From positions 1-64,000 of the forward strand of contig JAFYOS010000018.1 of NCBI GenBank assembly GCA_017560125.1: a stretch of DNA of 64,000 nt, in the 5' to 3' direction. The stretch is from Bacteroidaceae bacterium (GTDB lineage Bacteria > Bacteroidota > Bacteroidia > Bacteroidales > Bacteroidaceae). Below, in pieces: positions 1 to 8,570 of this stretch. The notes below the pieces were generated by a model. The model saw nothing but the letters and a program-made list of their open reading frames with translations, was not told the origin of the DNA and did no database searches. Position 1 is the first letter of the stretch; every line of letters begins with the position of its first letter. The position numbers and the translations under genes were made by a program.

Positions 1-103
1 CGACCAAGTTCATTGACATGTGGAAGAGAAGGAAGAGAACGAGGGCAATACCCGAAACGCTCATAATTACCTTTTTTCCCACAGAAGAATTAAGTAACCA
101 CAT
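1..103 (-). CDS. Fumarate reductase / succinate dehydrogenase cytochrome b subunit, N-terminus only
   Basis: The minus strand reads from an ATG at 103 to the window edge, giving 34 residues that begin MWLLNSSVGKKVIMSVSG and continue with a hydrophobic helix ending in LLFHMSMNL. This matches the N-terminus of the five-helix cytochrome b (FrdC/SdhC) of Bacteroidetes succinate dehydrogenase/fumarate reductase, which anchors the flavoprotein and iron-sulfur subunits in the inner membrane and carries haem and the menaquinone site. The flavoprotein and iron-sulfur genes would lie further left, outside the window. A possible promoter lies upstream: plus-strand CAAAAATA at 174-181 (TATTTTTG on the minus strand) and CAAA at 205-208. 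The identification rests on a short fragment recognised from memory. Confidence 0.8.
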   Translation of the reverse strand, partial: MWLLNSSVGKKVIMSVSGIALVLFLLFHMSMNLV

Positions 104-656
104 AATAAATTGATATTAAATTATTTAATTAATAAATTATTGTTTTTCGTGCTAATACACCTTTTACAATTAGCAAAAATAAAGTTTTTTTATGAATTTG
201 CCACCAAATTTGCACTTTTATTTAGAAAGTCTTTGAAAAACGGCTCGGGCGACAAAAACAGGGAGCGGCAAAAGGACACCTAATATATAGTAAAAACATC
301 CCGACCGACAGAAATAAAAACCTCATCGGAGTAGAAAACAAAACGAGGCCGCTATTTGCTCGCATGGGTGCGATATTTCCCACCCGTTGGCCGAGCGAAA
401 GAGGTTTACGCCACTCTGAAGGGCTCTTTTTGCCGCAAAACAGCGCTTATATAATTGGCTATCAACGTTATAAGCAAATTGAAAAGCTGTACAAAATAAT
501 CGGCAAAGAAAACTGCAACCTGCACAACGCCCCACACGACCATTACAAGGCACAAAAAAGAGGCTCTTTTAGTTTTATCGGCCACCAAGGCGACACGAAA
601 ATTCATTTCTTTGTTGTATCTTCGCAAATGGAAATAATATATAAATATAAGGAGTT
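104..656. other. Intergenic region between the cytochrome b gene and mnmG
   Basis: This 553-bp stretch separates divergent genes. The left 150 bp is very AT-rich and probably holds the promoter of the leftward cytochrome b gene. On the plus strand TATCTTCG at 617-624 is a good -7 element for mnmG, although I see no convincing -33 TTG at the right distance. A 73-codon minus-strand frame (627 to 406) encodes a protein with two hydrophobic stretches; it has no clear ribosome-binding site or known family, so I do not call it a gene. No structured RNA or tRNA was recognised. Confidence 0.5.
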
Positions 657-2528
657 GTGAAATTCGAATACGACGTTATTGTTATCGGAGCAGGACATGC
701 CGGATGCGAGGCTGCGGCTGCCGCTGCCAACCTTGGTGCAAAAACCTGTCTGATGACTATCGACATGAACAAGATTGCACAGATGAGCTGCAACCCCGCC
801 ATCGGTGGAATTGCCAAAGGACAGATTGTGCGCGAGATTGACGCGCTCGGCGGATACATGGGCATCATCACCGACAAGGCTGCAATACAGTTCCGCATGC
901 TGAACCGTTCGAAGGGCCCTGCCATGTGGAGCCCCAGAGCACAGTGCGACAGAATGAAGTTCAGTTTGCTGTGGAGAGAAACACTCGAGAACATCCCCAA
1001 CCTGCACATGTGGCAGGACGTTGCCACCGAGCTCATAGTGGAGGATGGCAAGGCTGTGGGCGTAAGGACACAGCTGGGCGCCGAGTTCCGCGCAACATGT
1101 ACGGTCATCACTGCGGGCACATTCCTGAACGGACTGATGCACGTGGGAAAGGTGATGATTGAGGGTGGTCGTGTGGCCGAGCCGGCTGCAAAGGGACTCA
1201 CCGAGTCGATTACACGACACGGCATCCGCAGCGACAGAATGAAGACCGGCACACCAGTTCGTCTCGATAAAAGATCAATAAACCTCGAATTGACCGAACG
1301 ACAGGATGGCGAAAATGATTTTCACCGTTTCTCGTATAAAAAAACAAAAAGAGAGCTCACACAGCGTCCATGCTGGATGTGCTACACCAACCCCGAGGTG
1401 CACGAAACGCTTCGCAGCGGGCTCGACGAATCACCGCTTTACAACGGACAGATTCAGAGCATAGGCCCCCGATATTGCCCCAGCATTGAAACGAAAATAG
1501 TAACATTTGCCGAGCGCGACAAGCACCTGCTGTTCCTTGAGCCCGAAGGCGAGGACACACAGGAGATTTATGTAAATGGTTTCTCGTCGTCGTTGCCCAT
1601 GGAGGTGCAGCTGACCGCACTGCGCAAGATACCTGCGCTGAAAGATGCCGTAGCCTATCGCCCCGGATATGCCATAGAGTACGATTTCTTCGACCCCACA
1701 CAGCTGAACCACACCCTGGAATCGAAGGTGGTGGAGAACCTCTATTTCGCAGGACAGGTGAACGGAACCACCGGATACGAGGAGGCCGCCGGACAGGGAT
1801 TGATGGCCGGAATAAATGCCGCGCTGAAAATCGCCGGAAAAGAGCCCTTCACACTGAAGCGCGACGAAGCATACATTGGTGTGCTCATAGACGACCTTGT
1901 GACCAAGGGTGTAGATGAACCATACAGAATGTTCACCTCGCGCGCCGAGTACAGAATATTGCTGCGCGAGGATGATGCCGACATGCGACTGACAAAAAAA
2001 TCGCATGCGATAGGCCTTGCCGACGACGAGCGCTACGAGGCAGTGTGTCGCAAGGAGCGACAGACGCAGGAGCTCACAACATTCATCGAAGGATTCTCCA
2101 TCAAGCCCAATCTGATAAACGAGGCGCTGGAGAAAATGGGCACCGCCCCACTGACACACGGTTGCAAACTAATTTCACTCATCGAACGCCCGCAGGTGGG
2201 AATAATGGAAATCTCGCAATACATAAAAGCGCTTGGCGACAGGCTGGAAAAACTGGGCGACGACAAAGAGGAGATTGCCGAGGCAACAGAAATTCAGATT
2301 AAGTACAAAGGATACATTGAACGCGAACGCGAGCTTGCCGAGAAGACGAACCGATTGGAAAATATTCGCATAAAAGGTAAATTTAATTACAGCGAACTTC
2401 AATCGCTCTCCACCGAGGCACGACAAAAGCTCACCGCCATCGACCCCGAGACATTAGCACAGGCAAGCCGCATACCCGGCGTGTCGCCAAGCGACATAAA
2501 CGTGCTGTTAATCTTAGCACAAAAGTAG
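657..2528 (+). CDS. mnmG: tRNA uridine-5-carboxymethylaminomethyl modification enzyme MnmG (GidA)
   Basis: MnmG is the FAD-dependent partner of MnmE. Together they place the carboxymethylaminomethyl group on the wobble uridine of several tRNAs, using methylenetetrahydrofolate and NADH. The 623-residue product has the usual family length. It opens with the Rossmann FAD motif IGAGHAGCEAA (residues about 11-21) and contains the family signatures NPAIGGIAKGQIVREIDALG and, later, the ATGY-like PGYAIEYDFFDP block. The start is GTG at 657, preceded by AAGGAG only 2 nt upstream, a close but plausible ribosome site. It heads a run of seven plus-strand genes reaching 8504. A parS-like palindrome sits 4 nt after its stop codon. 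Confidence 0.95.
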   Translation: MKFEYDVIVIGAGHAGCEAAAAAANLGAKTCLMTIDMNKIAQMSCNPAIGGIAKGQIVREIDALGGYMGIITDKAAIQFRMLNRSKGPAMWSPRAQCDRMKFSLLWRETLENIPNLHMWQDVATELIVEDGKAVGVRTQLGAEFRATCTVITAGTFLNGLMHVGKVMIEGGRVAEPAAKGLTESITRHGIRSDRMKTGTPVRLDKRSINLELTERQDGENDFHRFSYKKTKRELTQRPCWMCYTNPEVHETLRSGLDESPLYNGQIQSIGPRYCPSIETKIVTFAERDKHLLFLEPEGEDTQEIYVNGFSSSLPMEVQLTALRKIPALKDAVAYRPGYAIEYDFFDPTQLNHTLESKVVENLYFAGQVNGTTGYEEAAGQGLMAGINAALKIAGKEPFTLKRDEAYIGVLIDDLVTKGVDEPYRMFTSRAEYRILLREDDADMRLTKKSHAIGLADDERYEAVCRKERQTQELTTFIEGFSIKPNLINEALEKMGTAPLTHGCKLISLIERPQVGIMEISQYIKALGDRLEKLGDDKEEIAEATEIQIKYKGYIERERELAEKTNRLENIRIKGKFNYSELQSLSTEARQKLTAIDPETLAQASRIPGVSPSDINVLLILAQK

Positions 2529-2532
2529 TAAA

Positions 2533-2548
2533 TGTTCCACGTGGAACA
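2533..2548. promoter_or_regulatory. Candidate parS centromere site (ParB-binding palindrome)
   Basis: TGTTCCACGTGGAACA is a perfect 16-bp palindrome. It differs from the widely conserved parS core TGTTTCACGTGAAACA only by a symmetrical pair of changes. It lies just after mnmG and before the likely apt start, so it need not encode protein; reading it as coding would give an MFHVEQ prefix on Apt that the family lacks. parS sites cluster near replication origins, and the proposed origin here is 24 kb away. No second copy was seen in this window. ParB binding has not been shown, so the call rests on sequence and position. Confidence 0.75.
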
Positions 2549-2564
2549 AAAACAACATACCGCC

Positions 2565-3098
2565 ATGAACAAAGAATTGTTATTAAAAAACCTGAGATCA
2601 ATCCACGATTTTCCCATCCCCGGAATATTGTTCCGCGATGTAACATCGCTCTTCAAGAGTGCCGAATGTATGCAGGAGCTCGACAACACGCTCTACGAAA
2701 TGTATAAGGACTGCGGCATCACAAAAGTGGTAGGTATCGAGTCGCGCGGCTTCGTCATGGGTGCAGCGCTCGCAGTGAAACTGGGCGCAGGATTTGTACC
2801 TGTACGCAAGCCCGGAAAACTGCCCGCCGAGACAATAAGCGAAACCTATTACAAGGAGTACGGCACCGACACCATAGAGATACACAAGGACGCCATTGAC
2901 GAGAACGACGTGGTGGTGCTGCACGACGACCTGCTCGCAACCGGTGGCACCATGTTGGCCGCATACAACCTTGTAAAAAAGATGAACCCCAAGAAGGTGA
3001 TGATAAATTTCATCATCGAGCTCGAGGATCTGAAGGGACGCGACATATTCCCCAAGGACGCACAGATTGATTCGCTGCTGTGCCTCGACGGCGAATAG
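2565..3098 (+). CDS. apt: Adenine phosphoribosyltransferase
   Basis: Apt salvages adenine by joining it to PRPP to make AMP in the cytoplasm. From the ATG at 2565 the protein is 177 residues, the normal family length. It begins MNKELLLKNLRSIHDFPIPG and has the typical IPGILFRDVTSLF segment, the FVPVRKPGKLPAET block, and the PRPP-binding loop VVVLHDDLLATGGTM near residues 119-133. An upstream in-frame ATG at 2532 would add 11 residues translated from the parS-like palindrome, so I prefer 2565. It lies 36 nt after mnmG and 32 nt before the chosen uvrC start, consistent with one transcript. Confidence 0.93.
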   Translation: MNKELLLKNLRSIHDFPIPGILFRDVTSLFKSAECMQELDNTLYEMYKDCGITKVVGIESRGFVMGAALAVKLGAGFVPVRKPGKLPAETISETYYKEYGTDTIEIHKDAIDENDVVVLHDDLLATGGTMLAAYNLVKKMNPKKVMINFIIELEDLKGRDIFPKDAQIDSLLCLDGE

Positions 3099-3130
3099 AA
3101 AGGAATAGAAAAACGAACAAACCAAAGCAT

Positions 3131-4951
3131 ATGGATAAACGGGAGCATACGGCAAAAACGGAGTACATAAAGAGCATCGTGAACAATTTGCCCGATGCTC
3201 CCGGTTGCTATCAGTACCTAAACGACGAGGGGGTGATAATATATGTAGGTAAGGCAAAAAATCTGAAACGCCGCGTATCGTCCTACTTCAACAAGGAGCA
3301 GCAAACGCTGAAAACGCGCCTACTGGTATCGAAGATTGCCGACATAAAATACATAGTCGTAAACAGCGAAAACGACGCCCTGCTGCTCGAAAATAATCTT
3401 ATAAAAAGGCACAAGCCGCGCTACAATGTGCTGCTGAAGGACGACAAGACCTACCCCTCGATATGCATCACAGGCGAGTACTTCCCTCGCATTTTCAAGA
3501 CCAGAAAAATAGTTCCCGGCATAGGACGATACTACGGCCCATACACAAACGCGGGGGCGCTAAACGCACTGCTCCAGCTAATAAAAGAGATGTACCACCT
3601 GCGCACCTGCAGACTGAACCTTACGCCCGAAACGGTGCGAAGCGGCAAGTTCTCGCCCTGTCTGGAATACCAGATAAAGAACTGCTGTGCGCCATGCATC
3701 GCAGCCATTTCGCACGACGAATATGGCAAATATATAGAGGAGATAAGGGCCATACTGCGTGGCGACATAAAGCGTTTGTCGGCTACCATCATCGAAGAGA
3801 TGAAGCAGGAGGCCGAGAACCTCAATTTCGAAAAAGCGCAGAAACTGAAAGAGCGTTTCCAGCTGATTGAGAATTTCAGAACAAGGAGCGAGGTGGTAAG
3901 CCCCATCATATCGAACGTAGATGTGTTCGCCATAGAGAGCGACGAAAAGAGCGCATTCATAAATTTCCTGCACATCACAAATGGTTGCATAAACCAGGCC
4001 TTCACCATAGAATACAAGAAGCGATTGGAGGAAAGCGACGAGGAGCTTTTGGTGATGGGTATAGTAGAAATGCGCGAACGTTTCAAGAGCAGAGCACCCG
4101 AAATAATACTCGAAAAAGAGATAGACCTGCCACTCTACGGAGTGAGCACAACCGTGCCGCAAAAGGGCGAGAAAAAACGTCTGCTCGCACTGTCGCAGCT
4201 GAACGTAAAGCAGTATCGCGCCGACCGCATGAAGATGGAGGACAAGCTCAACCCCGAGCAAAAAGCCACACGCCTGATGAAGGAGATACAGCAGGAGATG
4301 GGCTTGGAAAAACTGCCCGTGACGATAGAGTGCTTCGACAACTCGAACATACAGGGAAGCGACGCCGTTGCCGCCTGCGTTGTATTCAAAAAACTGAAAC
4401 CATCGAAAAAGGATTACCGCAAATACAACATAAAAACAGTGGTTGGCCCCGACGACTACGCCTCGATGAAAGAGGTGGTGCGACGTCGCTACAGCCGCGC
4501 CATAGAAGAGGACACTCCCCTACCCCAGCTGATACTCGCCGACGGCGGAAAAGGACAGATGGAGGCCATACGCGAGGTGGTAGAGGACGAGCTACACCTG
4601 GAGATAGCCATCGCAGGCCTTGTGAAGGATGGACGCCACCGCACCTCGGAGCTGATTGTGGGACGCGGCGGCGAGAGCATAGGGCTGAAGCAGAACAGCG
4701 TCCTGTTCCGACTGATGACACAGATACAGGACGAGGTGCATCGCTTTGCCATCACATTCCACCGCGACAAGCGCAGCAAGCGACAAGTAGCATCGGAGCT
4801 CGACACCATAAAAGGCATTGGCGAAAAGAGCAAACAGGCACTGCTGACACACTTCAAAAGTGTGAAGAGAATAAAAGCCGCAACCGCCGAGGAACTGACA
4901 AAAATCGTAGGCGAAGCAAAGGCAAAAATTCTGCTCGAAGCATGGAAATAA
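3131..4951 (+). CDS. uvrC: UvrABC system protein C (excinuclease subunit)
   Basis: UvrC makes the 3' and 5' incisions in nucleotide excision repair after UvrA and UvrB mark the lesion. The 606-residue product has the expected order: an N-terminal GIY-YIG nuclease (GCYQYLNDEG, then IYVGKAKNLKRRVSSYF, around residues 20-55), a Cys-rich segment with CLEYQIKNCCAPC, a UVR/UvrB-binding helix pair near residues 205-240, the RNase H-like second nuclease (IECFDNSNIQG, then LADGGKGQ), and C-terminal helix-hairpin-helix motifs (LDTIKGIGEKSKQALL). The longer frame from 3080 overlaps apt and adds 17 basic residues outside the family, so ATG 3131 is chosen. Confidence 0.95.
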   Translation: MDKREHTAKTEYIKSIVNNLPDAPGCYQYLNDEGVIIYVGKAKNLKRRVSSYFNKEQQTLKTRLLVSKIADIKYIVVNSENDALLLENNLIKRHKPRYNVLLKDDKTYPSICITGEYFPRIFKTRKIVPGIGRYYGPYTNAGALNALLQLIKEMYHLRTCRLNLTPETVRSGKFSPCLEYQIKNCCAPCIAAISHDEYGKYIEEIRAILRGDIKRLSATIIEEMKQEAENLNFEKAQKLKERFQLIENFRTRSEVVSPIISNVDVFAIESDEKSAFINFLHITNGCINQAFTIEYKKRLEESDEELLVMGIVEMRERFKSRAPEIILEKEIDLPLYGVSTTVPQKGEKKRLLALSQLNVKQYRADRMKMEDKLNPEQKATRLMKEIQQEMGLEKLPVTIECFDNSNIQGSDAVAACVVFKKLKPSKKDYRKYNIKTVVGPDDYASMKEVVRRRYSRAIEEDTPLPQLILADGGKGQMEAIREVVEDELHLEIAIAGLVKDGRHRTSELIVGRGGESIGLKQNSVLFRLMTQIQDEVHRFAITFHRDKRSKRQVASELDTIKGIGEKSKQALLTHFKSVKRIKAATAEELTKIVGEAKAKILLEAWK

Positions 4952-5042
4952 ACCACAGCTTATTCTTAACTTTGCAAAAAGAGCGGCAGAGCATCGCGCC
5001 TGTCGCCTGAGCAAAAATCGACATCAAAACAAACCGTAAAAA

Positions 5043-5495
5043 ATGAGAATAGTCATTCAAAGAGTACAGAGAGCATCGGTGACAATAGGCGGCCAACTGA
5101 AATCGAAAATCGACGGCGGCATGATGATACTCGTAGGCATTGAGGAGAGCGACAACAGCGACGACATTGCATGGCTTGTGAAGAAGTGCGTGAACCTGCG
5201 CATATTCGACGACGAGCAAGGCGTCATGAACAAATCGATATTAGAGAGCGGCGGCGACATACTTGCAGTGAGCCAGTTCACACTGATGGCATCCACTAAG
5301 AAAGGTAACCGCCCATCGTACATAAAAGCAGCCAAGCCCGAGATATCTATACCGCTGTACGAGGAATTCTGCAACGAGCTCGAAATAGCATTGAACAAAC
5401 CGGTGATGACAGGCGTTTTTGGTGCTGACATGCAGGTCGAACTGATAAACGACGGCCCCGTAACAATAATCATCGACAGCAAAAACAAGGAGTAA
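5043..5495 (+). CDS. dtd: D-aminoacyl-tRNA deacylase
   Basis: Dtd hydrolyses D-amino acids (and mischarged glycine) from tRNA, a chirality check on translation. The 150-residue product begins MRIVIQRVQRASV and carries both family active-site motifs: SQFTL (around residue 78) and the cross-subunit Gly-Pro motif in the C-terminal NDGPVT. The length is normal. It is 91 nt after uvrC, with a -7-like TAACTTTG at 4967-4974 but no clear -33, so it may have its own weak promoter as well as read-through. The MazG-like gene follows after 4 nt. Confidence 0.95.
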   Translation: MRIVIQRVQRASVTIGGQLKSKIDGGMMILVGIEESDNSDDIAWLVKKCVNLRIFDDEQGVMNKSILESGGDILAVSQFTLMASTKKGNRPSYIKAAKPEISIPLYEEFCNELEIALNKPVMTGVFGADMQVELINDGPVTIIIDSKNKE

Positions 5496-5499
5496 TACC

Positions 5500-5823
5500 A
5501 TGACAATAGACGAGGCACAAAAACAGGTGGATGCCTGGATAAAGGAGTATGGCGTGCGCTACTTCGACGAGCTCACGAACATGGCAATACTCACCGAGGA
5601 GGTGGGCGAGGTGGCACGCATCATGGCACGCCGCTACGGAGAACAATCGTTCAAGGAGGGCGAAAAGGCCGACCTTGGCGACGAGCTTGCCGACGTGCTG
5701 TGGGTGCTCATATGCATAGCCAACCAAACAGGAGTAAATCTGACCGAAGCTCTGCAAAAAAACCTCGATAAAAAGACAAAAAGAGATTGTAACAGACATA
5801 ACAATAACCCTAAGCTAAAATAA
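5500..5823 (+). CDS. MazG-like nucleotide pyrophosphohydrolase
   Basis: This small all-alpha NTP pyrophosphohydrolase belongs to the MazG/dUTPase-like superfamily, which cleaves nucleoside triphosphates to monophosphate and PPi and may clean the nucleotide pool. The metal-binding pattern is visible: EEVGEVAR near residues 30-37 and DELADVLW near residues 59-66. At 107 residues it is a single-domain form, much shorter than full MazG. It sits between dtd (4 nt gap) and deoC (2 nt gap), so translational coupling is likely. The substrate cannot be read from sequence. The C-terminal tail is basic and looks disordered. Confidence 0.85.
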   Translation: MTIDEAQKQVDAWIKEYGVRYFDELTNMAILTEEVGEVARIMARRYGEQSFKEGEKADLGDELADVLWVLICIANQTGVNLTEALQKNLDKKTKRDCNRHNNNPKLK

Positions 5824-5825
5824 CC

Positions 5826-6728
5826 ATGAGCGAAAATTTCAACAGCCACAATGGCGAAGAACAGAGCAAATACGAATTCGTACTTCAGGAGTACACAGCC
5901 GCTACCAGCGACGAGCAGATAGCTACTGCCATAAAAAATATAGCCGATAAAAAGGTAGAAAAAAACAGAAATAAAGAGGTACTGAAAACCATTTACGGTT
6001 GCTTGGACCTTACCACGCTGAAGTGTACCGACAACGCCGAAAGCGTACTTAAACTGACCGAGAAGGTAAACGAATTCGACGACAAACACCCCGACCTTGG
6101 TAACGTAGCTGCCATATGCGTATATCCCAATTTCGCAGGCATCGTCAGCCAGTCGCTCGAGGTAGAGAGCGTGGAGGTGGCATGCGTATCGGGTGGCTTC
6201 CCATCGTCGCAGACATTCACCGAAGTGAAGATTGCCGAGACCGCCCTTGCCCTTCAGGATGGCGCCACCGAGATAGACATCGTGATAAATGTAGGCAAGC
6301 TGCTGAGCGGAGATTACGAGAGCATGTGCGACGAAATACAGGAGCTGAAAGACCTCTGCGGCGAAAGAAAACTGAAAGTGATATTGGAGACCGGCGCACT
6401 GAAAACCGCCGAAAACATAAAAAAAGCAGCCATTCTATCGATATATTCGGGTGCCGATTTCATCAAGACATCGACAGGCAAGGAGAACCCCGCAGCAACC
6501 CCCGAAGCGGCATATGTAATGTGCAGCACCATCAAGGAGTACTACGAAAAGACAGGCCGCAAGATAGGCTTCAAGGCAGCGGGTGGTATCGCTACCATCG
6601 ACGATGCACTACTCTACTACAGCATAGTGGAAGAGGTGCTTGGCAAGGAGTGGCTCAACAGCAAACTGTTCAGAATAGGTGCCAGTCGCCTTGCAGATAC
6701 CTTGGCCGATGAAATCGCAGGCGAATAG
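5826..6728 (+). CDS. deoC: Deoxyribose-phosphate aldolase
   Basis: DeoC splits 2-deoxyribose-5-phosphate into glyceraldehyde-3-phosphate and acetaldehyde, the last step of deoxynucleoside catabolism. The Schiff-base lysine lies in FIKTSTG (Lys214), and the second active-site lysine in GFKAAGGI. At 300 residues it has about 50 more N-terminal residues than the short bacterial enzymes; this extension begins MSENFNSHNGEEQ, is helical and charged, and seems common in Bacteroidetes. The gene starts 2 nt after the MazG-like gene, joining nucleotide-pool functions (apt, MazG, deoC) with repair (uvrC) in one cluster. Confidence 0.93.
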   Translation: MSENFNSHNGEEQSKYEFVLQEYTAATSDEQIATAIKNIADKKVEKNRNKEVLKTIYGCLDLTTLKCTDNAESVLKLTEKVNEFDDKHPDLGNVAAICVYPNFAGIVSQSLEVESVEVACVSGGFPSSQTFTEVKIAETALALQDGATEIDIVINVGKLLSGDYESMCDEIQELKDLCGERKLKVILETGALKTAENIKKAAILSIYSGADFIKTSTGKENPAATPEAAYVMCSTIKEYYEKTGRKIGFKAAGGIATIDDALLYYSIVEEVLGKEWLNSKLFRIGASRLADTLADEIAGE

Positions 6729-6770
6729 AACCTTACAAATATAAATGTATAACCAACCCACAAGCACAAC

Positions 6771-8504
6771 ATGAAAAAAATTACACTACTGCTGACAGCA
6801 CTGCTCCTTACCGTTGCGTTGACGGCACAGGAGAGAAAGAGCGTGTGGCCGAAGGGAAAAATGCCTAATAGGCAAGAGCACCAAATAGCCGCAATGACGA
6901 ACGAAACAAGCGCTAAAGAATTTAAAGCCGACAAGCACAGAGTAGCCTATCTCGACTGGTATGAGGCCCCCGCTAAGGAGAACAGAAACGGTGGCTGCAT
7001 GATACTCATTTCGGGCGGAAGCTACGAATGCTGCTGCGACGTAGGCTACATAAACAGATGGAACGAGGAATTCACAAAGCTCGGTTTCCAGTGCGTGAAC
7101 TTCGTATATCGCACACCGCGCCCCGTAGGATTGCCCATCTACCAGACTGCATGGGAGGATGGTCAGCGTGCCGTGCGTATGATTAGAAACGAGGCCGAGA
7201 AACGCGGCTTCGACCCCGAAAAAATAGGAGTAATATCGATGTCGGCAGGTTCGCACCTGGCACTGCTGCTGGCTACCAGCTCGCAGACACGCGCCTACGA
7301 ACCTATAGACAAGCTCGACTCGTTGTCGTGCCACATTAACTGGGCTATAGTAAATGCTCCCGCCTATGGAACCACCGACGCCGAGCTCGGAACCCCTGCC
7401 ACACGACAGGGCTACGGCAGCGATGTGAAGCTGAGCAGCGTGTTCAAGTTCGACGAGCGCACATGCCCCATGAGCCTCCATCATGGTGGATTGGATATAT
7501 ATGCTCCGCAGACATCTACCCTTGTATATCGCCAGTTGCGCCGCATGAAAATACCCGCAGAGCTCCACCTGTATGCCGACAAGGGACACGCAGCGCTGGG
7601 CCTTGGACGAGGCATAGAATTCATGCGCCAGATGGGCTTCATCGCTCCCTTGGAGAAGGCCGAGAACATAATGAATCGCTACCCGAACGACGACAACCGC
7701 GCATCGCACTCGAAGGCCGATATATGGCCCGAAGGCAAGATGCCCGATGTACAGGAAAGACAGTGCACTCCCTACATCGAATGGCACATGCCCAAGGAGC
7801 TCAAGACAAAGGCTATTCAGATTATCTACTCAGGAGGCAGCTACGAGCATAACGACCCCGATGGTTTCGAGGTGGCTCCTGCACGCCGCTATTTGAACGA
7901 AAAGGGTATGGCAGTGGTTACCCTCAAGTATCGCACACCGCGCCCTGCAAACGGCCTCGCAAAGCACACAACCGCATGGCAGGATTTGCAGCGCACCATC
8001 AAAATAGTAAGAAAAGAGGCTGAATCGCGCGGCCTCGATCCCAATCGCATTGGTATCATGGGTAGCTCGGCCGGTGGCCACCTGACCTTGATGGGTGTAA
8101 CATCGTCGCTCCACAAATCGTACCTGCCCATAGACGACATAGACCGCATCCCTTGCAACGTACAATGGGGAATAGGTATCTATCCCGCCTATGCACTCAC
8201 CGACGGACTTGAAAACCCCAACAAGGGCGGAGGCAACGACGACAGCGCCACACTTGCCCCCGAATTCTCGTTCGACATAAAGACCGCACCCATGCTCTTC
8301 ATACATGGCGACGCCGATGGATGGGCAGCAATGAATTCGGTGAAAACGTGGGAAAAACTATTGCAGATGGGCATACAGTCGGAGCTTCACACGCTTGCCA
8401 CACGAGGCCACTGCTTCCAAAGCAACTCGGTGCCCGGCACAGGCAGCTACACACACCTCGACAGAATATGGGAATTCCTCACAACAAAAGGATTCAATAA
8501 ATAA
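6771..8504 (+). CDS. Exported protein with two tandem alpha/beta-hydrolase (acetyl-esterase-like) domains
   Basis: A signal peptide (LLLTVALTAQ, cleavage near residue 21) is followed by two homologous esterase modules of the BD-FAE/carbohydrate-esterase type. Each opens with a WPxGKMP motif (residues about 25 and 322) and has a GGSYE oxyanion-side motif and a YRTPRP block. The nucleophile elbows are SMSAGS (Ser158) and GSSAGG (Ser433). Candidate Asp and His partners are visible in each half (GGLD and DKGHAA; HGDADGW and TRGHCF), so both triads look intact. It probably deacylates sugars in the periplasm. It lies 42 nt after deoC and is followed by a strong terminator. The exact substrate is unknown. 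Confidence 0.8.
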   Translation: MKKITLLLTALLLTVALTAQERKSVWPKGKMPNRQEHQIAAMTNETSAKEFKADKHRVAYLDWYEAPAKENRNGGCMILISGGSYECCCDVGYINRWNEEFTKLGFQCVNFVYRTPRPVGLPIYQTAWEDGQRAVRMIRNEAEKRGFDPEKIGVISMSAGSHLALLLATSSQTRAYEPIDKLDSLSCHINWAIVNAPAYGTTDAELGTPATRQGYGSDVKLSSVFKFDERTCPMSLHHGGLDIYAPQTSTLVYRQLRRMKIPAELHLYADKGHAALGLGRGIEFMRQMGFIAPLEKAENIMNRYPNDDNRASHSKADIWPEGKMPDVQERQCTPYIEWHMPKELKTKAIQIIYSGGSYEHNDPDGFEVAPARRYLNEKGMAVVTLKYRTPRPANGLAKHTTAWQDLQRTIKIVRKEAESRGLDPNRIGIMGSSAGGHLTLMGVTSSLHKSYLPIDDIDRIPCNVQWGIGIYPAYALTDGLENPNKGGGNDDSATLAPEFSFDIKTAPMLFIHGDADGWAAMNSVKTWEKLLQMGIQSELHTLATRGHCFQSNSVPGTGSYTHLDRIWEFLTTKGFNK

Positions 8505-8524
8505 GATATCCCTGCATAAACAAA

Positions 8525-8553
8525 AAACGCCGTTAAAAACGGCGTTTTTTGTT
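8525..8553. terminator. Bidirectional hairpin terminator
   Basis: An inverted repeat, AAAACGCCGTT / AACGGCGTTTT, with a tiny A-rich loop and T-runs on both sides lies between the convergent esterase and polyprenyl synthase genes. It can serve both strands. Confidence 0.85.
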
Positions 8554-8570
8554 TAATGATATATTGGGAA

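Noticed and set aside
364-660. A 98-codon plus-strand frame before mnmG
   Set aside because: It crosses the mnmG promoter and start, has mixed composition and no domain; conflicting frames exist on the other strand.
2532-2564. N-terminal extension of Apt starting MFHVEQ
   Set aside because: The extension is a translation of the parS-like palindrome and is not part of the Apt family; ATG 2565 gives the normal length.
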